From Streptomyces griseoluteus (GTDB lineage Bacteria > Actinomycetota > Actinomycetes > Streptomycetales > Streptomycetaceae): 64,000 nt of DNA. The stretch lies in assembly GCF_004784465.1 (NCBI RefSeq), contig NZ_SRRU01000010.1, positions 62,001 to 126,000 on the forward strand, in the 5' to 3' direction. Of this stretch, positions 34,350 through 43,009 are shown piece by piece. Within the stretch, counting starts at the first letter, position 1. Each line of letters opens with the position of its first letter. The notes below the pieces were generated by a model. That model worked only from the letters and a program-made list of their open reading frames with translations, did not search any database and was not told the DNA's origin. The position numbers and the translations under genes are program-made.

Positions 34350-35200
34350 GGGCCAAGACCGTTCTTCCCGCCGTCGCCATGACGGCGGTGTCCATGGTGC
34401 TCACTCTCGCGGTGGTCATGATGTGGCTGGGCCAGGCGGTGCCGTGGCTGGTCGCGCTGGTCGTCGGTCTCGGGATCGACGGGGGCTGGCTGGCCACCCT
34501 CGCCTATGAGCGGCGTCTGGCCGCGCAGGGCGACCACAGCACCCCAGTGACCGCGGTCGGCTGGTGCTTCGGGCTGTTGGCCGCCGGCGTCCTCATCGCC
34601 CACGCCCTCACCGCCGGGAGCTCCCCCGGTGCGTGGCTGGCCGTGGCGTGGCTGCCGATCGCGGCGAAGGCCCTGTGGCTGGTGCACGGGCTGTGGGAGC
34701 GCACCGCGTTGACCCCGGCCGCGCTGGGGGCGATCCGGGGTATCCGGCAGGAGGCCCGCGACGAAGCGGCCGTGGCCCGCGCCCGCCTTAAGGCGGAAGC
34801 GTCCACGGAGGAGACGCGGCTGACGGCCGTGACGGAGGCCGGTGCCCGCGTCGCACGGGTCCAGGCGAAGACCGCGCAGACCCTCTCGCGGGCGTGGTCG
34901 ACGCTCGAAAGTGCGCGGGAAGGGGAGGACACCGGGCGGGCGCTGACCAGCGTGACGCGCCCCGTCACGCCCGGCGTCACGGCCCGCTGGGACCTTCCCG
35001 TGTGGGGGCCGTCCGAGCCGGTGCCGGCGCTGGAGTCGGCTCCCGCGCTGAGTGATGACGCGTTGGACGCGGTGGTCGACCAGATCCGGCACAGCGAAGA
35101 CCCCGCCCTGTCCTACCGGGAGATGGCCGCCCGGTTCCGGGCGACCGGTCACGCCGCGTCCGAGGTCCGTCTTCGGGCCGCGTGGAAGCGCGTCGTCTGA
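34346..35200 (+). CDS. SpdB-like spread/transfer membrane protein
   Basis: A 284-residue protein. Four hydrophobic segments occupy residues 5-125 (AVAMTAVSMVLTLAVVMMWL, PWLVALVVGLGIDGGWLATL, GWCFGLLAAGVLIAHAL, AWLAVAWLPIAAKALWLV). A helical, Ala/Glu/Arg-rich region and a small C-terminal domain (LSYREMAARFRATGHAASEV, HTH-like) follow. Spd proteins help intramycelial spread of the element after transfer. GTG start overlaps the previous stop. Assignment rests on topology and neighbours. Confidence 0.72.
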   Translation: MRAKTVLPAVAMTAVSMVLTLAVVMMWLGQAVPWLVALVVGLGIDGGWLATLAYERRLAAQGDHSTPVTAVGWCFGLLAAGVLIAHALTAGSSPGAWLAVAWLPIAAKALWLVHGLWERTALTPAALGAIRGIRQEARDEAAVARARLKAEASTEETRLTAVTEAGARVARVQAKTAQTLSRAWSTLESAREGEDTGRALTSVTRPVTPGVTARWDLPVWGPSEPVPALESAPALSDDALDAVVDQIRHSEDPALSYREMAARFRATGHAASEVRLRAAWKRVV

Positions 35201-35538
35201 TGGCCGCGCTGCCGGTCTACCGGTGGCGGCTCGCCCCGGACGGCTACGCCACGCGCCGTCAGCGTGCCGCCGGGCTTCGGCCCGGCGGTCAGGACGTGGC
35301 CGCCCAGCTCGAACGCCCCCGCCGCCGACGCGGCCCGCTGATCGCCTACCTCTACCGCGTCGACCTGGCCAAGCCCGTGCGTCCGATGACGCCGGGCCGG
35401 TGGGCGGCGCTGGCCAAGGCCAACGCCGCGCGCCGGATCTGCCCGCGCTGCCTCATGGATGCGGGCTACGTCTTCCCTTCTTCGCTCGGCACCTGCGTGC
35501 CCTGCAACTCCCCTTCCACCATCGCAAGGAGTGCGTGA
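35200..35538 (+). CDS. RRQRL motif-containing zinc-binding protein
   Basis: A 112-residue AICE protein. The N-terminal YATRRQRAAGLRPGGQ carries the RRQRL-type motif (here RRQRA), and a C-terminal zinc ribbon is formed by ICPRCLMDAGYVF and GTCVPCN (two CxxC pairs). Function unknown, perhaps nucleic-acid binding. Overlaps both neighbours by one base (TGATG). Confidence 0.82.
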   Translation: MAALPVYRWRLAPDGYATRRQRAAGLRPGGQDVAAQLERPRRRRGPLIAYLYRVDLAKPVRPMTPGRWAALAKANAARRICPRCLMDAGYVFPSSLGTCVPCNSPSTIARSA

Positions 35539-35855
35539 TGGGCAAGCCCGACACCCGCCGTCTGGATCGGGAGATCCAGACGGCGGAACGCAAGCTGGAG
35601 GCGGTCCGCAACCGCGAGATATGGCCGCTGGACGGCCGCGAGCGCCGCGCGGTCCTCGGCGCCGCTGTGAGCGGTTCCTACCGCGTCACCCGGGGACGCA
35701 GCACGAGCCGTGCGGAGCAGCGGCTCGACACCGCCTGGCAGCGCGCGGAGGCCCGCCTCATCGCGGAGATCTCCGCCATGCAGTTGGAGCGGGCGCAGAT
35801 CGTCCGCGAGAACGCCAAGGCGAAGGCCGTGAAGAAGTCCACCGGCTGGTTCTGA
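35538..35855 (+). CDS. Small helical AICE protein, unknown function
   Basis: A 105-residue, strongly charged and probably all-helical protein (RRLDREIQTAERKLEAVRNR, EARLIAEISAMQLERAQIVR). I know no domain. It is the last gene of the overlapping run and lies 51 bases before the DNA translocase; AAGGAG precedes its start. It may be a small partner of the transfer machinery, from position only. Confidence 0.7.
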   Translation: MGKPDTRRLDREIQTAERKLEAVRNREIWPLDGRERRAVLGAAVSGSYRVTRGRSTSRAEQRLDTAWQRAEARLIAEISAMQLERAQIVRENAKAKAVKKSTGWF

Positions 35856-35906
35856 CCTCACCCCTCCACTTCCCGCCCCGGATGGGGTGTCAGGAGTCGT
35901 CTCGTC

Positions 35907-38012
35907 ATGAGTGAGAACGTCGTCTCGCTGCACAAGAACCCCGACCCGACCCCCGTGACCACGCTTACCGTGGTCCCCGACCCCGCCCCGGCCAAGCCCG
36001 TCCCGCTGTGGCTCCGGTCCGGCCGCGCCCTGCGCACGGCCGTCACCCATGACGCCACCCGCACGACCGCCCGCACCGTGGCCCGGCACGGCCTGTACGT
36101 GGCGGGCGGCGCCCGGATCGTGGCCAAGCGGGCGTGGGATGGCCGGACGGCCGCCCGCTACGAGCGCTACATGCGTACCGCTGAGGCCGCGGGGAACTTC
36201 GAGGCGGCGGCGGAGTGGGAGGAGCGGGGGCAGCGCTTCCGCGACGCCCGCCACCGCCGCCGCCGCATGGACCTCCTCCACTCCCCGCTCGACGCTGCCA
36301 AGGGCGCCGCCGTCACCACCGGCATGGGCATCGGCGGCCTGGTCCTGCTCGGCGTCGCCATGGCCGTAGCCACCAAGGACGCGACCGAGGTCGTCACCCC
36401 GCTCATGGCGGTCATCAAGTTCATCAACCTGATGGTCACCATCGTCCAAGTCGTGTGGGGACCGGCCGTCTCACTCGCCCCGTTCCTCGCCTTGCTCGCC
36501 CTGTGGTCGGTCGGGGCTCACCAGCAGGCCGCCCCGCAGTGGGCGCTCCCGGACCGGGTCCGCAATGGCGAGGGCGAGCCCATCACCCCGTCCATCGTGG
36601 TCAAGGCCCTGCGCGACCTCGGCGTCCCCGCGCTGCGCAACGCCATCAAGGAGATGGGCGACGCCGGCGCGTCGATGCTGTCCCCGATCGTGATCGCCGG
36701 TTGCGGGGTCGAGGTCGACGTGACCCTCCCCTCGGGTGTGTCCACGATCGAGGTGCAGGGTCGCCGGCGGAAGCTGGCGGAGAACCTGGCCCGCCATGAG
36801 CACGAGGTGTTCATCACCATCCCGCAAGCGGCCCGCACCGTGCGGCTGTGGGTGGCCGACTCCGGGGCACTGGACGAGCCGATCGGCCCGTCCCCGCTGG
36901 TCACAGACGACACGCTGACCGCCGACTACGCCAAGGGTCGCGCCCCGTGGGGGCAGGACCTGCGCGGGGACGCGGCGGCGCTGAGCCTGTATCAGCGACA
37001 CCTGCTCATCACTGGTCTGTCGAACCAGGGCAAGACCGTCGCCCTGCGCTCTCTCGCGCTGTGGCTGTCGCTGGACAAGTCGGTGCAGTTCCTCATGGGC
37101 GACCTCAAGGGCGTGGGCGACTGGGCCATGTTCGACGGCCTGGCCCAAGTCCTGATCCAGGGGCCGACAGATGAGCACGTGATCCAGGTGACCGAGATGG
37201 TCGAGGGCGCGGTCGAGGAGATGAACCGCCGTATCCAGGCCCCGCCCGGCACCACCTTCCCCGCCCTGATCGTGCTGGTCGATGAGGCACAGGTGGCGTT
37301 CATGTGCCCGGTCAAGGACGAGGAAGGCCGCTACTACGGCGGCGCCAAGGCCACCTCCCGGTACTTCATGGCCGTCCGGAAGATCCACAACCAGGGGCGG
37401 GCCGTCAACGTCCTGATGTGGCAGGGAACCCAGGACCCCACCGACCAGAACCTCCCCAAGCTGGTCCGCGAGGGCGCCCACACCCGCGCCTCCCTCGCAC
37501 TGGGAACCGAGTCGCAGGCTCGCATGGCGCTGGGAGACAAGGCCGTCGACGGCGGCGCCGCGCCGAACCTGCTGCGGCCCGGTCTGGATCAGGGCACCCT
37601 CGTGGTCGCGTCGTCCGGCATCGACATCCCCAAGGGCCAGTCGTCCATCACCGTGCGCACGCACTACGTCGATGACGACGCGGCCGAAGCCATCACCGAC
37701 CGCGCCAAGGCCCTACGGGACGGCGTCACCACCCTGCACGTGGTCGAGCGCGGCCAGGAGCGTGACCCGCTCGCGGACATCGCCGCCGTCATCGCAGACG
37801 CGCCCCGACTGCGGACACAGGACGTGATCAAGCGGCTCTCCGCGCTGGACGGGGACGCGTACGGGGACTGGTCGCCCGGCGACCTCACCCGCGTCCTGGA
37901 CGGCACCGGAGCTGAGCCGTACAAGTCGGATGGCCGCATGGTCGTGAGCCGTGACCAGATCACTCGCGCCCTCGCCCACCGCGAGGCCAACGATTCCGCT
38001 TCCGGCGCCTGA
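35907..38012 (+). CDS. FtsK/SpoIIIE-type conjugal DNA translocase (TraB/TraSA-like)
   Basis: The single protein that moves double-stranded plasmid DNA between hyphae in actinomycete conjugation. The 701-residue protein has an N-terminal basic region, a pair of membrane segments (GMGIGGLVLLGVAMAVA and FINLMVTIVQVVWGPAVSLA, about residues 135-200), an ATPase core with Walker A LLITGLSNQGKTVALRSL (about 372) and Walker B PALIVLVDEAQVAF, and a C-terminal winged-helix region (DVIKRLSALDGDAYGDWSPG) like the TraB DNA-recognition domain. The target would be short repeats in the clt locus. Confidence 0.92.
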   Translation: MSENVVSLHKNPDPTPVTTLTVVPDPAPAKPVPLWLRSGRALRTAVTHDATRTTARTVARHGLYVAGGARIVAKRAWDGRTAARYERYMRTAEAAGNFEAAAEWEERGQRFRDARHRRRRMDLLHSPLDAAKGAAVTTGMGIGGLVLLGVAMAVATKDATEVVTPLMAVIKFINLMVTIVQVVWGPAVSLAPFLALLALWSVGAHQQAAPQWALPDRVRNGEGEPITPSIVVKALRDLGVPALRNAIKEMGDAGASMLSPIVIAGCGVEVDVTLPSGVSTIEVQGRRRKLAENLARHEHEVFITIPQAARTVRLWVADSGALDEPIGPSPLVTDDTLTADYAKGRAPWGQDLRGDAAALSLYQRHLLITGLSNQGKTVALRSLALWLSLDKSVQFLMGDLKGVGDWAMFDGLAQVLIQGPTDEHVIQVTEMVEGAVEEMNRRIQAPPGTTFPALIVLVDEAQVAFMCPVKDEEGRYYGGAKATSRYFMAVRKIHNQGRAVNVLMWQGTQDPTDQNLPKLVREGAHTRASLALGTESQARMALGDKAVDGGAAPNLLRPGLDQGTLVVASSGIDIPKGQSSITVRTHYVDDDAAEAITDRAKALRDGVTTLHVVERGQERDPLADIAAVIADAPRLRTQDVIKRLSALDGDAYGDWSPGDLTRVLDGTGAEPYKSDGRMVVSRDQITRALAHREANDSASGA

Positions 38013-38034
38013 CGGCAGGGAGCCCAACCCTCAC

Positions 38035-38200
38035 GGGTCAGGGAGGCAGGGAGAACTCCCTGACCGCCTCCCTGACCCACCTCCCTCGCCCTGAGCTGCA
38101 CGAATGATCGTTCAGGGAGGCAGGGAGGCCCGCAGGTCAGCACCCCTGAAACCCCCTCCACAGCCACCCCGCAAGGGGGTGGTCCCGCCTCCCTGACCGC
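38035..38200. repeat. Direct and inverted CAGGGAGG repeats between the translocase and spdD
   Basis: TCAGGGAGGCAGGGAG occurs twice (about 38039 and 38113) and its complement-type CTCCCTGACC / CCTCCCTGACC three times in between and after. The gap has no gene. Short repeats like these are candidates for TraB recognition (clt). Confidence 0.6.
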
Positions 38201-38217
38201 ACCGGAAGGGATTCCAC

Positions 38218-38685
38218 ATGTACCCCCAGAGCACCCCGCGCCTGCCCGCACAGCGGGCCGTCGAGGTCCACCAGCCCACCCCCATCACCCCCGCCGTGGC
38301 TGCCCCGGCGCCGGTCGTCCCGGTGCAGCCGACCACGGTCCCCACCGTGGCGAGCGTCGTCCTCCCGGACGGCCGGATCATCACCGGCTACGCCGTCGGC
38401 CCCGTCCAACCCGAGCCAGTCACGGCCAAGCCGGCCGTGGCGCGGGCGGCGGTGAACGTCGCCCTCGGGGGCGTCGGATTCCTCGCCGTGTGCGGCGGAC
38501 TGCTGATGCTCACCACCTTCATCACCGCCCTCACCGCGCTCATCACCCAGCTCGTCACCCTGGCGGTGGTCCTGTTCGGCGGGTTCATCGCCGCGCAGGT
38601 ACTCACCGCCGGCCGCCGCAGCCGGGGCGGGACCACGGTGAACATCCGCCGGGCCGTGATCAAGCGCAACCACTTCCACCACTAG
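38218..38685 (+). CDS. spdD: SpdD-like membrane protein
   Basis: A 155-residue protein. A Pro/Val-rich N-terminal half (PTPITPAVAAPAPVVPVQPT) precedes two close membrane segments (VNVALGGVGFLAVCGGLLML and LITQLVTLAVVLFGGFIAAQ, about residues 80-130) and a basic C-terminus ending in FHH. It resembles SpdD of pSAM2-type elements, involved in plasmid spread. GGAAGGG lies before the ATG. Confidence 0.8.
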   Translation: MYPQSTPRLPAQRAVEVHQPTPITPAVAAPAPVVPVQPTTVPTVASVVLPDGRIITGYAVGPVQPEPVTAKPAVARAAVNVALGGVGFLAVCGGLLMLTTFITALTALITQLVTLAVVLFGGFIAAQVLTAGRRSRGGTTVNIRRAVIKRNHFHH

Positions 38686-38773
38686 CGACGCCAAGGGCGA
38701 CCCCCATTCCGCCAAGAACCCGGGGTCGCCCTTGCCCATCCAGCCCGCTCACAACGAACTGGAGACCTCCAGC

Positions 38774-40033
38774 ATGACCCATCTGCCCGTTGTGCCGCCG
38801 GAGGGCGGCAACGTCAGCCTGTGCACCGGCTCCGCCGCCTTGGACCAAGCCGTGGAAGCCGTCACCGGCCTGGCCACGGTTGCGGTCGCCGAACGCGACC
38901 CGGCCGCCTCCCGACTGCTGGCCGCCCGGATGCCCCACGCCGTGAACCTCGGGGACATCACCGCCGTGGACTGGCCCGCGCTCGCCGCCGGCATGCCCCG
39001 CCCGGCGGCGCTGACCGCCGGTTTCCCCTGCCAGGACATCTCCAACGCCGGACCTCGGGGAGGAATCGCCGGTGACCGCTCGGGACTGTGGAAAACCGTC
39101 GCCCACGCCGTTCGCGTACTTCGACCCCGACTCGTCTTCCTGGAAAACGTCGCCGCCATCCGTAGCCGCGGACTCGATGTCGTCGCCGCGGACCTGGCCG
39201 CGATCGGGTATGACGCACGCTGGATGTGCCTACGAGCTGGAGACCCCGAAGTCGGAGCCTGCCACCGCCGGGACCGCTGGTTCGCCGTCGCCTATCCCGC
39301 TGCTGAAAACCCCCACCTCGCAGCTCGGCAGGAACGGGGGACCGCAGCACCCGGACAAACGCAAAGCCGGGGGCCACGGGCCCACGCTGGAGGACGAAGT
39401 GGTGTTCTTGCTGCCCCCGGCGAACCCCTGAGGCTGCTGCCCACCCCGGCCGCCGCCGACGGCACCGGCGGCCCCGGCACCTCCCCCAAGCGGCGGGGCG
39501 GGATGAACCTGCGCACCGCCGTCACCCTGCTCCCCACCCCCGCCGCGCGGGACTGGAAGTCCGGCGCCTCCAACCTCCTCGGCGTCAACTCCCGCCCGCT
39601 GAACGAGGTCGTGGTCAACCTGCTGCCCACTCCGAAGGCGTCGGACGGCCCGCACGGCGGCCCCAACCAGCGCGACACAGCGGGGAACTACTACCTCCCC
39701 GGCCAGGCCGTCCGGCTGGACGACCGGTGGGTGGCGACCAACGGCACCGACTACGGGCCCGCCATCCGCCGCTGGGAGGCGGTACTGGGCCGCCCGGCAC
39801 CCGAGCCGACCGAGCCGGGCACCAAGGGCAACCACCGCCTGGCCCCGGCCTTCGTGGAATGGATGGTGGGCGCCGACGCCGGATGGGTCACCAGCCCCGA
39901 CCTCGGCCTCTCCCGCTCCGACCAGCTCAAGATCCTCGGCAACGGCGTCGTCATCCACCAAGCCGCCCGCGCCTACAGCCTGTTGCTCGACCTGGACCAG
40001 GCCGCGCCCGGCGACAACGAGGCGGCGGCATGA
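38774..40033 (+). CDS. DNA (cytosine-5) methyltransferase, orphan
   Basis: A 419-residue C5 methylase. Motif I SLCTGSAALDQAVEAV, motif IV GFPCQDISNAG with the catalytic Cys, motif VI FLENVAAI, motif VIII CHRRDRWFAVAYP, and motif X GNGVVIHQAARAY are in order. The variable target-recognition part holds three similar blocks (LLPTPAAADG, LLPTPAARDW, LLPTPKASDG). No restriction endonuclease is adjacent, so it is probably used for self-protection of the element. The start at 38774 follows GGAG; its stop overlaps the primase-polymerase start. Confidence 0.88.
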   Translation: MTHLPVVPPEGGNVSLCTGSAALDQAVEAVTGLATVAVAERDPAASRLLAARMPHAVNLGDITAVDWPALAAGMPRPAALTAGFPCQDISNAGPRGGIAGDRSGLWKTVAHAVRVLRPRLVFLENVAAIRSRGLDVVAADLAAIGYDARWMCLRAGDPEVGACHRRDRWFAVAYPAAENPHLAARQERGTAAPGQTQSRGPRAHAGGRSGVLAAPGEPLRLLPTPAAADGTGGPGTSPKRRGGMNLRTAVTLLPTPAARDWKSGASNLLGVNSRPLNEVVVNLLPTPKASDGPHGGPNQRDTAGNYYLPGQAVRLDDRWVATNGTDYGPAIRRWEAVLGRPAPEPTEPGTKGNHRLAPAFVEWMVGADAGWVTSPDLGLSRSDQLKILGNGVVIHQAARAYSLLLDLDQAAPGDNEAAA

Positions 40034-40953
40034 GCGGCCCCCTCACCGTGGAACTGTCCTGTCTGCCGCTGCTTGCCTCCGCCCTCACCTCGGCAGAACG
40101 CGGCTGGCCCGTCATCCCCCTGCACCCGCAGGCGAAGCGGCCGGCCGGGCACCCCGAACGGGCCTGCCCCGGCACCGGACGCTGCGCGGGCGGGCACCGC
40201 AAGCCCGAGCAGCGTGCCACCACCAACACCCAGTTGATCCACGCCACGTGGGCGACGCGGCCGTACAACGTCGGGATCGCCACCGGCCCCGCCGGGCTGC
40301 TCGTGGTCGACCTGGACGTGCTCAAGCCCGAAGAACGAGAAGGAGCGCCTGACGGCGCAACTTCCCTTGCCGCGCTCTGCGAGCGCACCGGGCAGACCGT
40401 CCCCACCACCTACCGGGTGCGGACCGCACGCGGCGGTGAGCACCTGTACTTCACCGCCCCGAGCGGGGTGCGGTTGAAGTGCAGCGCGGGCAGGCTCGGA
40501 CCGCACATCGATACCCGCGCGTGGGGTGGGTACGTCGTCGCCCCCGGCAGCACCACCCCTGATGGGGCGTACGAGGTCACCGACGATGCCCGCGTTGCCC
40601 CGCTCCCGGCATGGCTGGCGACGCTGCTCACCGAGCAGCCCAAGCCCGCCGCGGTGGATCTCGCGCCGGTGCGGGATGGGACGCGGGCCGCGCAGGTGGC
40701 GCTGGAACGCGAATGCGCGGTCATCACGGCCGCGGTCGAGGGCGGGCCGCACGGCCGCAACAACACGCTCCACAAGAGCGCCTGCAAGGTGGCCCGGTTC
40801 GTCGCGTGGGGCCACCTCCCCCGGCACGTGGCAGAGCAGGCAATCCAGGCGGCGGGGGAGGCTACCGGACTGCCGCCGGCCGAGTGCCGCACCACCATCC
40901 GCAGCGCGATCGACTGGGTCACCGCCCACGCCACACCGCGGGAAGCCGCATGA
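40030..40953 (+). CDS. Bifunctional DNA primase/polymerase (prim-pol)
   Basis: A 307-residue AEP-superfamily replication initiator. WPVIPLHPQAKRPAG, NVGIATGPAGLLVVDLDVLK (metal-binding DxD), RTARGGEHLYF (His motif) and YVVAPGS follow in the usual order. A C-terminal helical domain at about 215-300 has GRNNTLHKSACKVARFV. This marks the element as the prim-pol class of AICE rather than RepSA-type rolling circle. Operates with the DUF3631 ATPase downstream. Confidence 0.9.
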   Translation: MSGPLTVELSCLPLLASALTSAERGWPVIPLHPQAKRPAGHPERACPGTGRCAGGHRKPEQRATTNTQLIHATWATRPYNVGIATGPAGLLVVDLDVLKPEEREGAPDGATSLAALCERTGQTVPTTYRVRTARGGEHLYFTAPSGVRLKCSAGRLGPHIDTRAWGGYVVAPGSTTPDGAYEVTDDARVAPLPAWLATLLTEQPKPAAVDLAPVRDGTRAAQVALERECAVITAAVEGGPHGRNNTLHKSACKVARFVAWGHLPRHVAEQAIQAAGEATGLPPAECRTTIRSAIDWVTAHATPREAA

Positions 40954-41378
40954 CCGGCCCCAAATCCCCCCGCCTGGACTGCCCCACCCCCACCACGACC
41001 GGACGGCACGCCGCTCCACAGGCTGTGGACCCGACGGCCGTGGGCGAGCCGAAAGGCGCCGCCCGCAAGGGCGTCGTAACTGCCCTTCGTCCGAAGAAGT
41101 TCGCGGCCTCCGACCTGCGCCCAAGCGCCGACCCGACCCCGGATCAGCCCGGACTCCGGATCTTCGCCCCGCCGGTCTACCGCGACCACTGGGACGGCGC
41201 CCGCTGGTCCACCCGCGAGGGCGCCGTTCCCAGCGCCGCCTACGCCTGCGCCTGCGGGCAGACCGGGACCGCCAGGGGCGCCCGGCAGGTGGCCGCGCTC
41301 GTGGCCGACTACGACGCCCACAAGGCCAACTGCACCGGCACGCCCGCCGCTTCGCCCGAAAGGAGGGCCGCCGCATGA
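40950..41378 (+). CDS. Small AICE replication-region protein with possible zinc site
   Basis: A 142-residue protein between the primase-polymerase and the DUF3631 ATPase, overlapping both by 4 bases. The N-terminal half is low-complexity. The C-terminal half has FAPPVYRDHWDGARWSTREG, then ACACGQTGTARGARQ and DYDAHKANC: C-x-C...H-x3-C could bind zinc. I know no family. Its place suggests an accessory role in replication. Confidence 0.7.
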   Translation: MTGPKSPRLDCPTPTTTGRHAAPQAVDPTAVGEPKGAARKGVVTALRPKKFAASDLRPSADPTPDQPGLRIFAPPVYRDHWDGARWSTREGAVPSAAYACACGQTGTARGARQVAALVADYDAHKANCTGTPAASPERRAAA

Positions 41379-42520
41379 CCGCCACCATCGACGGGGCCGC
41401 GCTGCTCAACGAGGTGGAAGCCTTCCACCGCCGCTTCAACGTCTTCCCCAGCGAAGCCGCCTACGTGGCCGTCGCCCTGTGGGACGCTCACGCGCACCTG
41501 CTCGACTGCTTCGACTCCACCCCCCGCATCGCCTTCCTGTCCCCCGAGCCGGGGTCGGGCAAGACGCGGGCGCTGGAGATCGTGGAAACGCTGGTCCCGC
41601 AGCCGATGACGGCCGTCAACGCGTCCGCCGCCGCACTGTTCCGGTCCGTCTCCAGCGGCAACGGCAAGCCGACGATCCTGTTCGATGAGATCGACACCGT
41701 CTTCGGCCCCAAGGCCGGGGACAACGAGGAACTGCGCGGGTTCCTGAACGCCGGGCACCGCCGCACCGGAGTCACCTACCGGTGCATCGGGGACGGCGGG
41801 CAGCAGACCGTCCAGGCGTTCCCGTCGTACTGCGCGGTCGCGGTCGCCGGGCTCGGCTCGCTGCCGGACACGATCCTGAGCCGGTCGGTCATCATCCGCA
41901 TGCGCCGCCGCGCACGTAACGAGCAGGTGGAGCCGTTCCGGGCCCGCGTGCACGAAGCCGAGGGGCACAAGCTCCGTGACCGGCTCTCCGCGTGGGCCGA
42001 ACATGCCCGCGGGTTCGTCATGGGCGCCTGGCCGGACATGCCGGACGGGGTCACCGACCGGCCGGCCGACGTGTGGGAGCCGCTGCTCGCCATCGCGGAC
42101 GCGGTCGGTGGCACCTGGCCCGAGCGGGCCCGCGCCGCGTGCGTCACGCTCGTGACCGCCTCCCGCGCCAACGACAAGGGCAGCGTCGGCGTCCGGCTGC
42201 TCACCGACCTGCGCGACCACGTCATGACCGGCATCGACCGCCTGCCCACCGTCGCCATCCTGGACCGGCTCAACTCCATGGACGACGCCCCCTGGGCCGA
42301 CATGGGCGGCAAACCGCTCGACAACCGGCGCCTGTCCAAGATGCTCGCGGAGTACATGACGGCCGACAACGAGCCCATCGCCTCCCGCAACATCAAGACC
42401 GGAGCAAGCGTCCTCAAGGGCTACTACGCCGCCGATCTGCACGACGCCTGGCAGCGCTATTGCCCCCCACCCCCGGAAAGTCCGCTACCTCCGCTACCGG
42501 GCGCCGAAAACCTGGTCTGA
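41375..42520 (+). CDS. DUF3631 replication ATPase
   Basis: A 381-residue AAA-type protein. Walker A is IAFLSPEPGSGKTRALEIVE (about residues 50-69), Walker B TILFDEIDTVFG (about 103-114), with sensor-like region LPDTILSRSVIIRMRRRAR; the DUF3631 domain fills the C-terminal half (WEPLLAIADAVGGTWPERAR). It is the usual helicase-like partner of AICE prim-pol. AGGAGG directs the start. The last codons contain the first two heptamers of the repeat array. Confidence 0.88.
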   Translation: MTATIDGAALLNEVEAFHRRFNVFPSEAAYVAVALWDAHAHLLDCFDSTPRIAFLSPEPGSGKTRALEIVETLVPQPMTAVNASAAALFRSVSSGNGKPTILFDEIDTVFGPKAGDNEELRGFLNAGHRRTGVTYRCIGDGGQQTVQAFPSYCAVAVAGLGSLPDTILSRSVIIRMRRRARNEQVEPFRARVHEAEGHKLRDRLSAWAEHARGFVMGAWPDMPDGVTDRPADVWEPLLAIADAVGGTWPERARAACVTLVTASRANDKGSVGVRLLTDLRDHVMTGIDRLPTVAILDRLNSMDDAPWADMGGKPLDNRRLSKMLAEYMTADNEPIASRNIKTGASVLKGYYAADLHDAWQRYCPPPPESPLPPLPGAENLV

Positions 42521-42644
42521 CCTGCCCCAATGGGGTAGCGGCAAGCCCCGGAGTTTGCCGCTACCCATCCGCTACCGCTACCCCGTCCGCTACCTCCGAC
42601 AGGCCCTCTGACCTGCACGGTAGCGGCGGTAGCGGAAGTAGCGG
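42482..42644. repeat. Iteron-like array: ten copies of CCGCTAC, candidate oriV
   Basis: CCGCTAC starts at 42482, 42491, 42558, 42569, 42575 and 42587; the complement GTAGCGG starts at 42535, 42620, 42629 and 42638. The first two and last three have a 9-bp period. GGGTAGCGGCAA (42533-42544) also forms a perfect 12-bp hairpin with 42555-42566. The array overlaps the end of the replication gene, a common place for a plasmid origin. Confidence 0.72.
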
Positions 42645-42693
42645 ACCTCAGAAGTCCCCCCCCTCGGACGGACCGCCCAAGAGGAGACCTTCC

Positions 42694-42927
42694 GTGAGCA
42701 TCGCTGCCGTGGACGCCGCACCACTCATTGAGGCCGACGTACCGGCCCCCGTCCTGCTGACCGTCGAAGAGGCTGCCCGCTGCCTCCGCATCGGCCGAAC
42801 CACCTGCTTCGGCCTCATCCGCACCGGAGAACTGGAGTCCCTGACCATCGGCGGACTCCGCCGCGTCCCCGCCGACGCGCCGGCCGCCTACCTCGCCCGC
42901 CGCCGCGCCGAGAAGCCCGCGGCCTGA
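42694..42927 (+). CDS. xis: Excisionase (Xis), MerR-like HTH
   Basis: A 77-residue DNA-binding protein with the excisionase helix-turn-helix (LLTVEEAARCLRIGRTTCFG, then LIRTGELESLTIGGLRRVPA). It should steer the integrase to excision. GTG start after GAGGAG. It precedes int by 82 bases, with a strong hairpin between them. Confidence 0.88.
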   Translation: MSIAAVDAAPLIEADVPAPVLLTVEEAARCLRIGRTTCFGLIRTGELESLTIGGLRRVPADAPAAYLARRRAEKPAA

Positions 42928-42940
42928 CCTCACCCCTCAC

Positions 42941-42976
42941 CGGGAGCGCCACCCCAACGCCGGGGTGGCGCTCCCG
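42941..42976 (+). terminator. Hairpin between xis and int
   Basis: CGGGAGCGCCACCCC (42941-42955) pairs perfectly over 15 bp with 42962-42976. It could reduce read-through from replication/xis transcripts into int. Confidence 0.75.
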
Positions 42977-43009
42977 TCGTTTACACCGGTCCGAATAAGG
43001 AGTCCGCCC

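Noticed and set aside
42482-42644. CRISPR array
   Set aside because: The heptamers are too short, occur in both orientations and have no uniform spacers; no cas genes are near.
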